A stretch of 9,207 nucleotides of DNA from Bradyrhizobium sp. (GCA_028290305.1 JAQGKC010000274.1:1-9207), one strand, 5' to 3'; shown: positions 1-6,211, counted from the first letter of the stretch. Translations and numbers: made by a program. The notes: generated from the letters alone by a model not told the origin.

Positions 1-1484
1 CCGATCTGGCATTTCCGGCCATCTTCGTGCTGACGGGTCTCTTCATTCTTGCCTGTGGCACGACGCATGCCATGAGCGTCTGGACCCTGTGGTTTCCGGA
101 CTATCGGGTCGATGGCGGCATCAAAGCGGTCACGGCCCTGCTTTCCATCGGCACCGCGATCGCAATCTGGAAGGTGATGCCGCTGGCGTTGGCGTTGCCC
201 AGCACGGGGCAGCTTGAGCGGGCAAACAAGCTCCTTGGTGAAGAAATCACTCAGAGGCAACGCGCCGAAGCCGCGCTGCGCGAGATGAATACGGAGCTTG
301 AGCGGCGCGTCGCCGCCCGCACTGCGGACCTCCAGGAGGAAGTCGTTCGGCGCCGTAATACCGAAGCAACGCTCCGCGCGAGCGAGGAGCGCTGGCGTAG
401 CATGTTCGAGGCATCGGCGGTCGGTATCACCATCATGGATCAGCAGAACCACTTCGCCACCGCCAACGAGGCATTTCAGAAGATGGTTGGCTACACCGAG
501 CAGGAACTGCAGTCGCTCGGCCCGGTTGATATCACGCATGAAGATGACCGCCAGGCCACGCAGCAGATGATCCAGGACGCGCAGAGCGGCAAGCGCCAAG
601 ACTACCAGGCTGAGAAGCGGTATCGCCGTAAGGATGGCAAGGTGATCTGGGTCCGCGTCAGCACCGCACGGGCCCTCGATCCGAACAGTCCTATCCCCGG
701 CATCCCCACCCTCGTCGAGGATGTCACGGAGCGCAAGCGCGCGGAAATGGCCTGGCAAGACGCGCGGGAGGCGCTGTCGCGTGCCACGCGATTGACGGTG
801 ATGGGTGAGCTCTCGGCATCGATCGCCCACGAGATCAATCAGCCGCTTTCGGCAATCATCACCAACGGACAGGCTTGCGAACGCTTCCTTGGCTTCTCGC
901 CGCCCGATCTGGACGAGGTCAAGGACGCGGTTGGCGAGATCGTCCGCGACGGCAGGCGCGCGAGCGAGGTGCTCAGTCGCATCCGTGCGATGTCGAAGAA
1001 CTCCGCGCCGGAACGCGGGAAGGTGGATGTCAACCGCGCGATCGCGGAAGTGCTTGCGCTTACCCGTGATGAGCTACATCGACACCGCGTCTCTGTCCTG
1101 ACGGAGCTGCATCCAAACCTTCCGGTGATCATGGCCGATCGCGTTCAGTTGCAGCAGGTCGTTCTCAACCTCGTCATGAATGGTATCGACGCGATGCGCG
1201 CCGTCATGGATCGCCCCCGCAAGTTGACGGTTCGGTCTCAGCTCAACGATCAGGGCAACGTCATCGTCAACGTGGCGGATTCCGGCGTTGGTCTTGACCC
1301 GGCAAATCGGGATCGTATCTTTGACAGCTTCTTCACGACGAAACCCGAGGGGATGGGAATGGGGCTCGCAATCAGTAATACGATCATTCAAGCCCATAAC
1401 GGTCAGTTGTGGGCGGAATCTGGATCTCCCTTTGGCGCCGTCTTCGGCTTCACCTTGCCGTTGGCCGCAGGAGCAAGCCTATGA
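1..1484 (+). CDS. Sensor histidine kinase with ETR1-like membrane domain, PAS domain and kinase core (5' partial)
   Basis: The open frame runs in from the window edge, so the true start and first membrane helix are missing. Residues here are counted from the GTG at 27, used only as a reference. Two helices (about 1-24 and 31-55) match the second and third helices of the plant ethylene-receptor domain: a Cys-Gly-x-x-His motif (C10, H14; codons 54-56 and 66-68), a following W-T, then a lysine and T-A-x2-S-x2-T-A in the next helix. A charged coiled coil (about 62-118) leads to a PAS domain (about 118-238). The kinase core has the H-box around H268 (AHEINQPLSAI), the N-box NxxxNG at 381-386, G1 DSGVG at 418-422 and the G2 GMGMGLAIS stretch at 442-450, so it looks catalytically complete. 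It should autophosphorylate at H268 and pass phosphate to one or both downstream regulators, with which it forms an operon. The signal is not shown by the sequence; the family parallel suggests a small ligand such as ethylene through Cu(I). Confidence 0.93.
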   Translation, partial: DLAFPAIFVLTGLFILACGTTHAMSVWTLWFPDYRVDGGIKAVTALLSIGTAIAIWKVMPLALALPSTGQLERANKLLGEEITQRQRAEAALREMNTELERRVAARTADLQEEVVRRRNTEATLRASEERWRSMFEASAVGITIMDQQNHFATANEAFQKMVGYTEQELQSLGPVDITHEDDRQATQQMIQDAQSGKRQDYQAEKRYRRKDGKVIWVRVSTARALDPNSPIPGIPTLVEDVTERKRAEMAWQDAREALSRATRLTVMGELSASIAHEINQPLSAIITNGQACERFLGFSPPDLDEVKDAVGEIVRDGRRASEVLSRIRAMSKNSAPERGKVDVNRAIAEVLALTRDELHRHRVSVLTELHPNLPVIMADRVQLQQVVLNLVMNGIDAMRAVMDRPRKLTVRSQLNDQGNVIVNVADSGVGLDPANRDRIFDSFFTTKPEGMGMGLAISNTIIQAHNGQLWAESGSPFGAVFGFTLPLAAGASL

Positions 1485-1885
1485 CCGGTAATCAGTCAAT
1501 CGTCATGATCGTCGACGACGACGATTCTATAAGGAAAGCCGTCCGCCGCCTGATGAAGTCGTATGGCTTCGCCGTTGAGACTTTTGCCTCGGCAGCGGAA
1601 TATCTCGGTTCCGACCGCTTGGCGAAGACATCGTGCCTTGTCCTAGACGTCCATATGCCTGACATGAACGGGCTCGAGTTGCAAAAACGCCTCGTCGGAT
1701 CGGGCTACGGAATCCCGATCATCTTCATCACGGCTTTCACGGACGATAACGCGCGCGCCCAGGCGCTGAAGGCCGGGGCGGTTGCTTACCTCGCCAAGCC
1801 GTTTAGCGACGAGGAACTCCTTAGCTATATTCACATGGCCTTGCGGAACGCCGGAGCTGATGTTTCGGAGGCCTTGCGGCGGTAA
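1481..1885 (+). CDS. Single-domain response regulator (receiver only)
   Basis: A 134-residue CheY-like receiver with no output domain. The acidic pocket (DDDD at 12-15), phospho-acceptor D56 (VLDVHMPDMNGLE), T84 (FITAF) and K106 with cis-proline (AKPF) are all present, so it should be phosphorylated normally. I chose the ATG at 1481 because it sits 7 nt after an AGGAG (1469-1473) and overlaps the kinase stop codon in an ATGA junction, a sign of translational coupling; the frame extends further upstream but only inside the kinase gene. It is most similar in style to the FixJ/NodW receiver group. Stand-alone receivers of this kind, placed between a kinase and a FixJ-type regulator, commonly act as phosphate sinks, relays or protein-binding switches; which applies here cannot be read from sequence. 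Confidence 0.93.
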   Translation: MTGNQSIVMIVDDDDSIRKAVRRLMKSYGFAVETFASAAEYLGSDRLAKTSCLVLDVHMPDMNGLELQKRLVGSGYGIPIIFITAFTDDNARAQALKAGAVAYLAKPFSDEELLSYIHMALRNAGADVSEALRR

Positions 1886-1992
1886 GGTCATGCGCGTCGG
1901 CGTAGCAAAGAACAAGGGAAGCGAGGCGGTTTGCGCCGATGGTGCGACCGTATGCTTTGCGCTCGCCACCCCTGTCAATAACGGGGAGAACA

Positions 1993-2649
1993 ATGCCCTC
2001 TGAAGGCCCACCGGAACGCACTGTCTACATCGTGGACGATGACGCGGCGTTCCTTGGCTCGGTCGCACGCATTTTTCGCGCGGCGGGATTGACCGCGGTC
2101 TCGTATCAGACGGCGCTCGCATTTCTCGATGTAGCGCCCGACCTTATCGAGGGATGCTTGCTCCTCGATGTGTTAATGCCGGAAATGGACGGGCTGGAAC
2201 TGCAAGAGCGGCTCAACTCCCTTGGGTTCAACTTGCCGGTGATCGTGATGACCGCGAAAGGCGACGTAGAGACCGCGGTGCGGGCGATGAAAGCGGGCGC
2301 CGCGGATTTCATAGAGAAGCCCTTCGATGACGATCTGCTCCTCGAGGCGATCAACGCGGCATTTACGCGAGCCCGGGAGCCTACCCGCGGCGAAGCGATG
2401 AAGGCCGCCAAGCGGCTTGCGAGGTTAAGCCCGCGCGAGCGCCAGGTGCTCGACGGGCTCGCTGCGGGCCGCTTGACCAAGCAGATTGCCTACGATCTCG
2501 GCATCAGCGCACGCACCGTGGAGGAGCACCGCGCGCGCATGCTGGCGCGGCTGGGAACCCGCTCTCCCGCTCAAGCTGTTCGGCTGGCGGTGATGGCCGA
2601 GTTGGCCCCTGATCACCAGGAGTCCCGAGCCGCTCGTACCCGGCCATAG
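1993..2649 (+). CDS. FixJ/NodW-type response regulator, receiver plus LuxR-type HTH
   Basis: A 218-residue DNA-binding regulator. The receiver spans about 9-125, with acidic residues D15-D17, phospho-acceptor D59 (LLLDVLMPEMDGLE), T87 (VMTAKGD) and K109 (EKPFDDD). A short linker leads to a LuxR/FixJ-type helix-turn-helix at about 144-205 (LSPRERQVLDGLAAG, then QIAYDLGISARTVEEHRARM), which is the usual FixJ output. The ATG at 1993 is preferred over an in-frame GTG at 1939 because it has a GGGGAG ribosome site 6 nt upstream and gives the normal family N-terminus. It lies 107 nt after the lone receiver on the same strand and is probably the transcriptional output of the kinase. The last 37 nt overlap, tail to tail, the 3' end of the minus-strand DUF6894 frame. 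Its targets are unknown; FixJ itself in other species activates fixK. Confidence 0.94.
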   Translation: MPSEGPPERTVYIVDDDAAFLGSVARIFRAAGLTAVSYQTALAFLDVAPDLIEGCLLLDVLMPEMDGLELQERLNSLGFNLPVIVMTAKGDVETAVRAMKAGAADFIEKPFDDDLLLEAINAAFTRAREPTRGEAMKAAKRLARLSPRERQVLDGLAAGRLTKQIAYDLGISARTVEEHRARMLARLGTRSPAQAVRLAVMAELAPDHQESRAARTRP

Positions 2650-2993
2650 GTCGGCGCGTGCTGTGGGTTGCCGAAATAGGCAATGGCGCGCATTGCTTTA
2701 CCGGACAAAGATATTCGCCTGCGCGCGAATAAAAGCTTACGGCCGATTCGCACTCGGGTAATTTCCTGTCCCCGGTCATCGGTAACGAGAACGGACAATC
2801 CGTGCCAGCTCCTATCTTCCGCGAGTTCCCGGGCAAGCACGAAAGCATGCGCCGTGGCGTCGTCGGGAGTGGAAAAAACCGATCCGGTGTCGTCCGGATA
2901 GCGGCGGCCATTGTCGACGTCGAAATAGAACCGGCTTCCTTCAACCAAAACCCCGGCTGGGGATTCGTGCGGCCGATCAATTCCTGCAGACAA
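2613..2993 (-). CDS. DUF6894-domain protein with unusual flanks
   Basis: The core, about residues 20-85 counted from the TTG at 2993, matches the short uncharacterised DUF6894 family: RFYFDVDNGRRYPDDTG, then an alanine-rich helix (ATAHAFVLARELAED) and a terminal strand (GLSVLVTDDRGQEITRVRI). Family members usually begin a few residues before the first aromatic motif (MPRYFF-like) and have about 70-100 residues. Here there is no ATG: a TTG at 2993 or a TTG at 2948 are the only nearby starts and neither has a good ribosome site. The 40 residues after the domain are basic, unlike the family, and run into the 3' end of the FixJ-type gene. Upstream the same frame continues as a decayed LuxR-type sensing domain, so this may be an untranslated or degenerate gene. 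The function of DUF6894 is unknown. Confidence 0.6.
   Translation of the reverse strand: MSAGIDRPHESPAGVLVEGSRFYFDVDNGRRYPDDTGSVFSTPDDATAHAFVLARELAEDRSWHGLSVLVTDDRGQEITRVRIGRKLLFARRRISLSGKAMRAIAYFGNPQHAPTYGRVRAARDSW
2712..2731. terminator. Hairpin with 7-bp stem, weak terminator candidate
   Basis: TATTCGC (2712-2718) pairs with GCGAATA (2725-2731) across a 6-nt loop. On the minus strand it is followed by the moderately T-rich TCTTTGTCC, which could end minus-strand transcripts just after the DUF6894 core; on the plus strand the tail is AAAGC, which does not fit. The stem is AT-containing and short, so this is a weak candidate. It lies inside the atypical C-terminal extension of the DUF6894 frame. 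Confidence 0.25.
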
Positions 2994-3381
2994 GCGCTCG
3001 ATATGGCGCCAGGCCGCATGCTTCAGCGAGACGCTGATGAGGTCTAGCGTCGAGTCTAATCTGTCAGAGAGTCACGACCGATCTGCTGGTGAAGACCGAA
3101 AATAGCGCAATGGTTCGGCGTTTCCACAACCCGCGCGCCAAGTATGTCGCGAACGCCGCACGTCAACACAAAATCGTTGTACCACCCGCTCTTTCGTAAC
3201 AGGGGTTCCGGAAGACACTCGGAGAGTTTTTTCCAGCTTCCGTCGAGCAATGGCGAGTAGGGGTCCAGAGCGGCGTAGTGCCTGATATAGTCGGATTTGA
3301 ATCCGGCGCTGAGGGGCATGCCTCAGGCGAGAACGCGGCATCGTAAAACGCTGAATCAAGCGAGGGCATGGCGAACCCCAT
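2950..3381 (-). pseudogene. Remnant of a LuxR-family regulator, sensing domain only, frameshifted
   Basis: Read on the minus strand, three pieces in different frames look like one N-terminal sensing domain of the LuxR-type regulators common in Bradyrhizobium. The first (from ATG 3381 or 3369) gives SLDSAFYDAAFSPEA, a typical beginning. The second (3319 to 3056) gives DYIRHYAALDPYSPLLDGSW, then GWYNDFVLTCGVRDILGARV and a stop. The third, reading from about 3076 towards 2950, gives LSDRLDSTLDLISVSLKHAAW followed by RHIERLSAG, the usual helix after this domain. Around 70 residues expected between pieces one and two are absent, pieces two and three need a frameshift near 3056-3078, and the C-terminal helix-turn-helix is absent: the frame runs instead into the DUF6894 core. 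The gene is therefore almost certainly non-functional as a regulator. The family assignment rests on motif memory and is moderately sure. Confidence 0.6.
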
Positions 3382-3426
3382 CCCGAAGTGGAATCAAGCG
3401 AGTCTAGAAACTTTCAAGACCAGTGT

Positions 3427-3444
3427 GTTTGACGGCCGTCAAAC
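3427..3444. promoter_or_regulatory. 18-bp perfect palindrome containing a FixK/FNR-type box
   Basis: GTTTGACGGCCGTCAAAC is its own reverse complement. Its inner 14 bases (3429-3442) are TTGAC-GGCC-GTCAA, an exact match to the TTGA-N6-TCAA pattern used by CRP/FNR-family oxygen regulators such as FixK and FNR. If it sits at the usual -41.5, the plus-strand -10 would fall near 3465, where the sequence is AT-rich (AATATTTGTAT). Being symmetric, it could equally serve the leftward remnant gene, whose ATG candidates (3381, 3369) lie 48-60 nt away. Binding is inferred, not shown. Confidence 0.65.
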
Positions 3445-3497
3445 TATTCTTCTGAAAAGGCAATATTTGTATCAGAAACGAAATCCGCGCCGCTCCA

Positions 3498-3511
3498 TTG
3501 ACAATCGTCAA
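3498..3511. promoter_or_regulatory. Second FixK/FNR-type box
   Basis: TTGAC-AATC-GTCAA is a second exact TTGA-N6-TCAA match, centred 69 bp downstream of the first and 119-132 nt before the TTG chosen for the stress-protein gene. A transcript started from this box would begin around 3545, which is after the upstream ATG at 3531 and so argues for a start further downstream. The -10 position (near 3534) is less AT-rich than for the first box, so it may instead modulate the promoter driven by the upstream box. Confidence 0.6.
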
Positions 3512-3629
3512 GGCGCAATCGGTGGTCGCGATGAGAAGGAGTAATCAGCATTATTGGATCGGCTGCGCCCGCTGCTGTCGATCCGCCGTTTCTTGCAAAG
3601 GGCGTTTCTTGCCAAGGGATCGCGTCACG

Positions 3630-4250
3630 TTGATCACGGTCTGCCGTCTCTATGATTCATACGCTGACGCCAATCGGATCATTCTGATGCTCGAAGCCAG
3701 GGGCCTGCTGCCGTCGGAAACCAGCGTGATATCAAACAATTGCGATACCTGGTACCACGCCCCGAAGACCTCCAATGTGGTTCCTTTGCGGAACGATCGC
3801 GCGAGTGGCCATGCCGGTGGCAAGGTCGAAGGAGCGGCGATCGGTGCTGCGATCGGCGCAACGGCGGCGACGGCGGCCAGTCTCGTGACCATGCTGGCGA
3901 TCCCCGGTGTCGGCACTGTCGTCGGCGCCGGATGGCTCGCCGCCATGTTGGGCAGCATGGCGATCGGCGGCGTGGCCGGCGGCCTGTTTGGTGCGCTGAC
4001 CAATGCCGGCATCAGCGAGGAAGACGCGCAGGTTTATGTCGAGGGCGTGCGCCGTGGCGGAACGCTGATCATCGCAAAAGTGCCGCAGTCCGAATTACCG
4101 AAGATTGAGGCGATGATGAGCCAGTCCGCGGTGAAACTTGAGGAGCGCAGGGACCTTTATCGCAAATCGGGGTGGCAGTCATTCGATCCGAACGCCGTGC
4201 CTTATACCGCCGATCAGGTTCGCAGCGAACGCGCACTGCATGCTCGCTAG
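3630..4250 (+). CDS. Glycine-zipper stress-type protein (general stress protein 17M-like fold)
   Basis: A 206-residue protein if begun at the TTG at 3630 (AAGGGA 10 nt upstream). The N-terminus (ITVCRLYDSYADANRIILML, then an SVISNN strand) and the segment at about 132-162 (AQVYVEGVRRGGTLIIAKVP, then a helix) look like the two halves of the small alpha-beta domain seen in general stress protein 17M/YflT-type proteins. Between them, at about 62-126, is a glycine/alanine-rich stretch with GAAIGA, GVGTVVGAG and GGVAGGLFGAL patterns, a glycine zipper likely to insert in or associate with membranes. The C-terminal 40 residues are charged. The frame is open up to 3498 and an ATG at 3531 would add 33 residues, but that N-terminus (with several Cys and Arg) looks non-family and overlaps the likely promoter. 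It heads a run of membrane-protein genes and lies behind two FixK/FNR-like boxes. Function unknown. Confidence 0.8.
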   Translation: MITVCRLYDSYADANRIILMLEARGLLPSETSVISNNCDTWYHAPKTSNVVPLRNDRASGHAGGKVEGAAIGAAIGATAATAASLVTMLAIPGVGTVVGAGWLAAMLGSMAIGGVAGGLFGALTNAGISEEDAQVYVEGVRRGGTLIIAKVPQSELPKIEAMMSQSAVKLEERRDLYRKSGWQSFDPNAVPYTADQVRSERALHAR

Positions 4251-4277
4251 CGGACTTGTCGGAATTCGGAGGTTCCA

Positions 4278-4517
4278 GTGATTCTCGAACAATTGATGTT
4301 GGGAATCGTGGTGCTCGCTGTGGTGTTGCTGCTGCTGCCGTTCCTGCTCGCGATGGCCGGCATCGGGGCGGCGATGCTGCTCGCCTCCGCCGCCGTGCTG
4401 GGCGCGCTGGTTTTTTGGCTGGCATTTCCCGGTGCTTACGGGCTCGCGGTCCTGCTGCTTGCGCTGGTCATCGGACTGCTCCTGGTCGATCGACGATCTC
4501 GGCACGGCGCTTCCTGA
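4278..4517 (+). CDS. Small, highly hydrophobic membrane protein
   Basis: A 79-residue protein begun at GTG 4278, with a good GGAGG (4268-4272) 5 nt upstream, 27 nt after the preceding stop codon and so probably co-transcribed. Nearly the whole chain is hydrophobic: about 5-27, 29-50 and 54-70 form two or three membrane helices, ending with a basic tail (DRRSRH) that should lie in the cytoplasm. I do not recognise a named family. The neighbours (glycine-zipper protein, BAX-inhibitor-1 remnant, DUF2905) are also membrane-associated, which suggests a role in the cell envelope, but nothing in the sequence shows an activity. Confidence 0.7.
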   Translation: MILEQLMLGIVVLAVVLLLLPFLLAMAGIGAAMLLASAAVLGALVFWLAFPGAYGLAVLLLALVIGLLLVDRRSRHGAS

Positions 4518-4563
4518 TGGAGATCGCCAACCTGTTATCCGCGAGCGTGTCGGGACGGCACCG

Positions 4564-5344
4564 ATGCAACCGATGATACCGCGCCCGAAAAAAGTCGAGC
4601 CAACCGCACAGCAGCAGCCCATGAGCTACTACGAATCCAACGCTCAAAGACCTTCCGAGGGAATGGCTTTTCCGCCCCCGGTCGGCGCCCGGATCGACGC
4701 GGGACTGCGGGCTTATATGCAGCGCGTCTGCGGCTATATGGCCGGTGGCCTCGCATTGACCGGCATACGCCGCCGCCGCTTCCGGTTTCTAGCAGGCCAT
4801 CGCCGCGACGCCGCTGATCTGGATCGTTATGCTGGCACCGCTCGGCTTTGTCCTGGTGCTGAGCTTCGGCATCCAAGCGGATGAGCGCGGCAACGGCGAC
4901 GGTGCTGTTCTGGATCTATGCCGCCGTGATGGGGCTGTCGCCGGGCGGCACCTTCCTGGTCTTCACGGGCGCCTCGATTGCGCGCGTGTTCTTCATCACT
5001 GCGGCAACCTACGCCGCGATGAGCCTCTACGGCTATTCCACGAGATCCGATCTTTCGGGGGTCGTTCCTCCTGATGGGACTTGTTGGCATCGTCATCGCG
5101 TCTATCGTCAACATCTTTGTCGGGTCAAGCGCCCTTCAAGTTCGCCGTCTCCGTGATCGGCGTCCTCGTATTCGTTAGTCTTACCGCTTACGACACGCAA
5201 CGAATCAAGGAGATGTATCTAGAGTCAGACACGGCCGAAATCGCGGATAAGAAAGCGGTGCTCGGTGCGCTCGCGCTCTATCTCGACTTCATAAATCTTT
5301 TCATGATGCTGCTGCAATTGTTCGGTCAGCGCCGGGAAAATTGA
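4564..5344 (+). pseudogene. BAX inhibitor-1 / YccA-YetJ family membrane protein, disrupted
   Basis: Pieced together, five consecutive frames rebuild a BI-1 family protein of about 255 residues. Piece 1 (4564 or 4621 to about 4764) gives GARIDAGLRAYMQRVCGYMAG. Piece 2 (to about 4876) gives AYAAAASGF, a TAG stop at 4790-4792 where the family has Tyr or a similar residue, then QAIAATPLIWIVMLAPLGF. Piece 3 (4881 to about 5060) gives MSAATATVLFWIYAAVMGLS and an LYGYSTRSDLSG motif. Piece 4 (5062 to about 5139) gives SFLLMGLVGIVIASIVNIFV. Piece 5 (5141-5344) gives FAVSVIGVLVF, TAYDTQRIKEMY and LYLDFINLFMMLLQLFG. The last two contain the conserved aspartates that form the pH latch in this Ca2+-leak channel family. 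Every junction changes frame by +1; at 4877 and 5140 one extra G explains it, and at 5061 a loss of five bases does. Four shifts plus a stop mean no functional product is expected, unless the sequence itself is faulty here. Confidence 0.85.
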
Positions 5345-5371
5345 CGCAGGAACCGACGGGGACCCGCAGCC

Positions 5372-5572
5372 ATGGCGCGCTTTCTGATCGTGCTCGGCCT
5401 TGTACTCCTGGTGGTCGGCCTGCTTTGGCCGTATCTCGGCCGGATCTGGTTGGGACGGCTCCCCGGCGACATCGTGATTGAGCGGGAAAATGTGACATTC
5501 TACTTCCCGCTCATGACGTGTTTGCTCCTGAGCGTGGTGTTCAGCCTGGTGTTTTGGGTCGTAAACCGCTGA
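5372..5572 (+). CDS. DUF2905 family small membrane protein
   Basis: A 66-residue protein with two membrane helices (about 3-22 and 46-64) joined by the family's signature loop GRLPGDIVIERENVTFYFPL, a close match to DUF2905. Length is normal for the family and the ends are intact. The ATG at 5372 follows a GGGG-containing site by about 10 nt, a weak but acceptable ribosome site, and lies 27 nt after the BAX-inhibitor-1 remnant, so it was probably in the same transcription unit. The function of DUF2905 proteins is not known. The gene ends 13 nt before the stop codon of a convergent gene. Confidence 0.9.
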   Translation: MARFLIVLGLVLLVVGLLWPYLGRIWLGRLPGDIVIERENVTFYFPLMTCLLLSVVFSLVFWVVNR

Positions 5573-5585
5573 GCAGGCAAACAGG

Positions 5586-6005
5586 TTATCGCACCGGATG
5601 CCGGGACCCGCGCGCTGTTCTTCCTGAAGAGCGGGAGTGCTTTGGGGGTGGCGCGCCTTTCCGGGCATCCAGCATCCCATGCAGATGAGCCGCTGCGTTC
5701 TCGATGTCAAAATGCTTGTATTGGCCCGCGCGGCTTTCTGCAGACAGTAAGCCACAGCGATGGACATCTTTGAAATCCCCATAGGGAAACTCGTAATGTC
5801 CCTTGGTATCCTCGGGTTTTTCGTTGTTGATCCCCAAATGCCACTTGCCGTATTCGGCAAAGCCATGGCGTTGGATGAACTCATTCTCCTGCTGCGCCGA
5901 TGGCTGGTGTTCGCTCCAGGCATCGCGCTCGTCGAACACGAATCTTCCCTCGTTGATGAGTTCTTTTGCATGCTCGAATGCGCTTCGGTTGAGTGTTACG
6001 GCCAT
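5586..6005 (-). CDS. Conserved uncharacterised protein with HLHGML motif
   Basis: A 139-residue soluble protein. The ATG at 6005 has an AGGAG a few bases upstream on the minus strand. The body resembles a conserved bacterial hypothetical protein that I remember from many soil bacteria: FVFDERDAWSEHQPSAQQEN, EYGKWHLGINNE, KGHYEFPYGDFKDVHRCGLL, SAESRAGQYKHFDIENAAAH and LHGMLDA. Many of its conserved residues are His, Asp, Glu, Tyr and Cys, as expected for a metal- or nucleotide-handling protein, but no known catalytic motif can be named. The last 25 residues are basic and low in complexity (PPPKHSRSSGRTARGSRH) and look like a strain-specific tail. It is divergent from the secreted-protein gene, with 244 nt between the two starts, and a near-match FixK/FNR-like box lies at 6084-6097. 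Confidence 0.82.
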   Translation of the reverse strand: MAVTLNRSAFEHAKELINEGRFVFDERDAWSEHQPSAQQENEFIQRHGFAEYGKWHLGINNEKPEDTKGHYEFPYGDFKDVHRCGLLSAESRAGQYKHFDIENAAAHLHGMLDARKGAPPPKHSRSSGRTARGSRHPVR

Positions 6006-6083
6006 CGATATTCTCCTGTTTCAAGTCGATGGATTGACCAAGGACGCCAGCTTCGTAGCAGACAAGGCATCAGGTTCGTCGCC

Positions 6084-6097
6084 ATGACGGCGATCAA
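6084..6097. promoter_or_regulatory. One-mismatch FixK/FNR-like box for the leftward gene
   Basis: ATGAC-GGCG-ATCAA (minus strand TTGAT-CGCC-GTCAT) matches TTGA-N6-TCAA at seven of eight fixed positions. It is centred about 85 nt upstream of the minus-strand ATG at 6005, a reasonable distance for an activator site. A single mismatch in short motifs is common by chance, so this is a weak call. Confidence 0.3.
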
Positions 6098-6168
6098 TTC
6101 CGCAATCGTCTTTGTTGAGTGTCGCCGCAAGCAGAGCAACTGATACGTTCGATAACGGCAGCCAATTC

Positions 6169-6182
6169 TTGACGGACGCCAA
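6169..6182. promoter_or_regulatory. One-mismatch FixK/FNR-like box for the secreted-protein gene
   Basis: TTGAC-GGAC-GCCAA keeps the TTG-N8-CAA core and misses one outer base. With its centre at -41.5, the -10 would fall on the TACATT at 6205-6210 and transcription would begin near 6217, about 33 nt before the ATG at 6250. That good geometry raises it above a chance match, but binding is inferred. Confidence 0.4.
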
Positions 6183-6211
6183 TGCCAGCAGCGTGCCAAA
6201 CCGTTACATTC

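Noticed and set aside
380..740. PAS domain as a FixL-type haem oxygen sensor
   Set aside because: The haem-ligand region of FixL (Arg-His within a PYRHEH-type stretch) is absent; the sequence here reads THEDDR and then a KDGKVIWV motif, as in ordinary non-haem PAS domains.
839..1397. Long minus-strand frames inside the kinase gene (97 and 107 residues)
   Set aside because: They are opposite-strand shadows of a well-conserved kinase core; the products are compositionally odd and have no ribosome sites.
1939..1992. Upstream GTG start for the FixJ-type regulator
   Set aside because: The added 18 residues are not family-like and the ATG at 1993 has a much better ribosome site.
4179..4622. 147-residue minus-strand frame opposite the small membrane-protein gene
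   Set aside because: Its Gln/His-rich composition is the reverse of a Leu/Val-rich membrane protein, which is the expected shadow effect.
5225..5971. 248-residue minus-strand frame across DUF2905 and the conserved protein
   Set aside because: It overlaps two genes with recognisable families in other frames and resembles nothing known.
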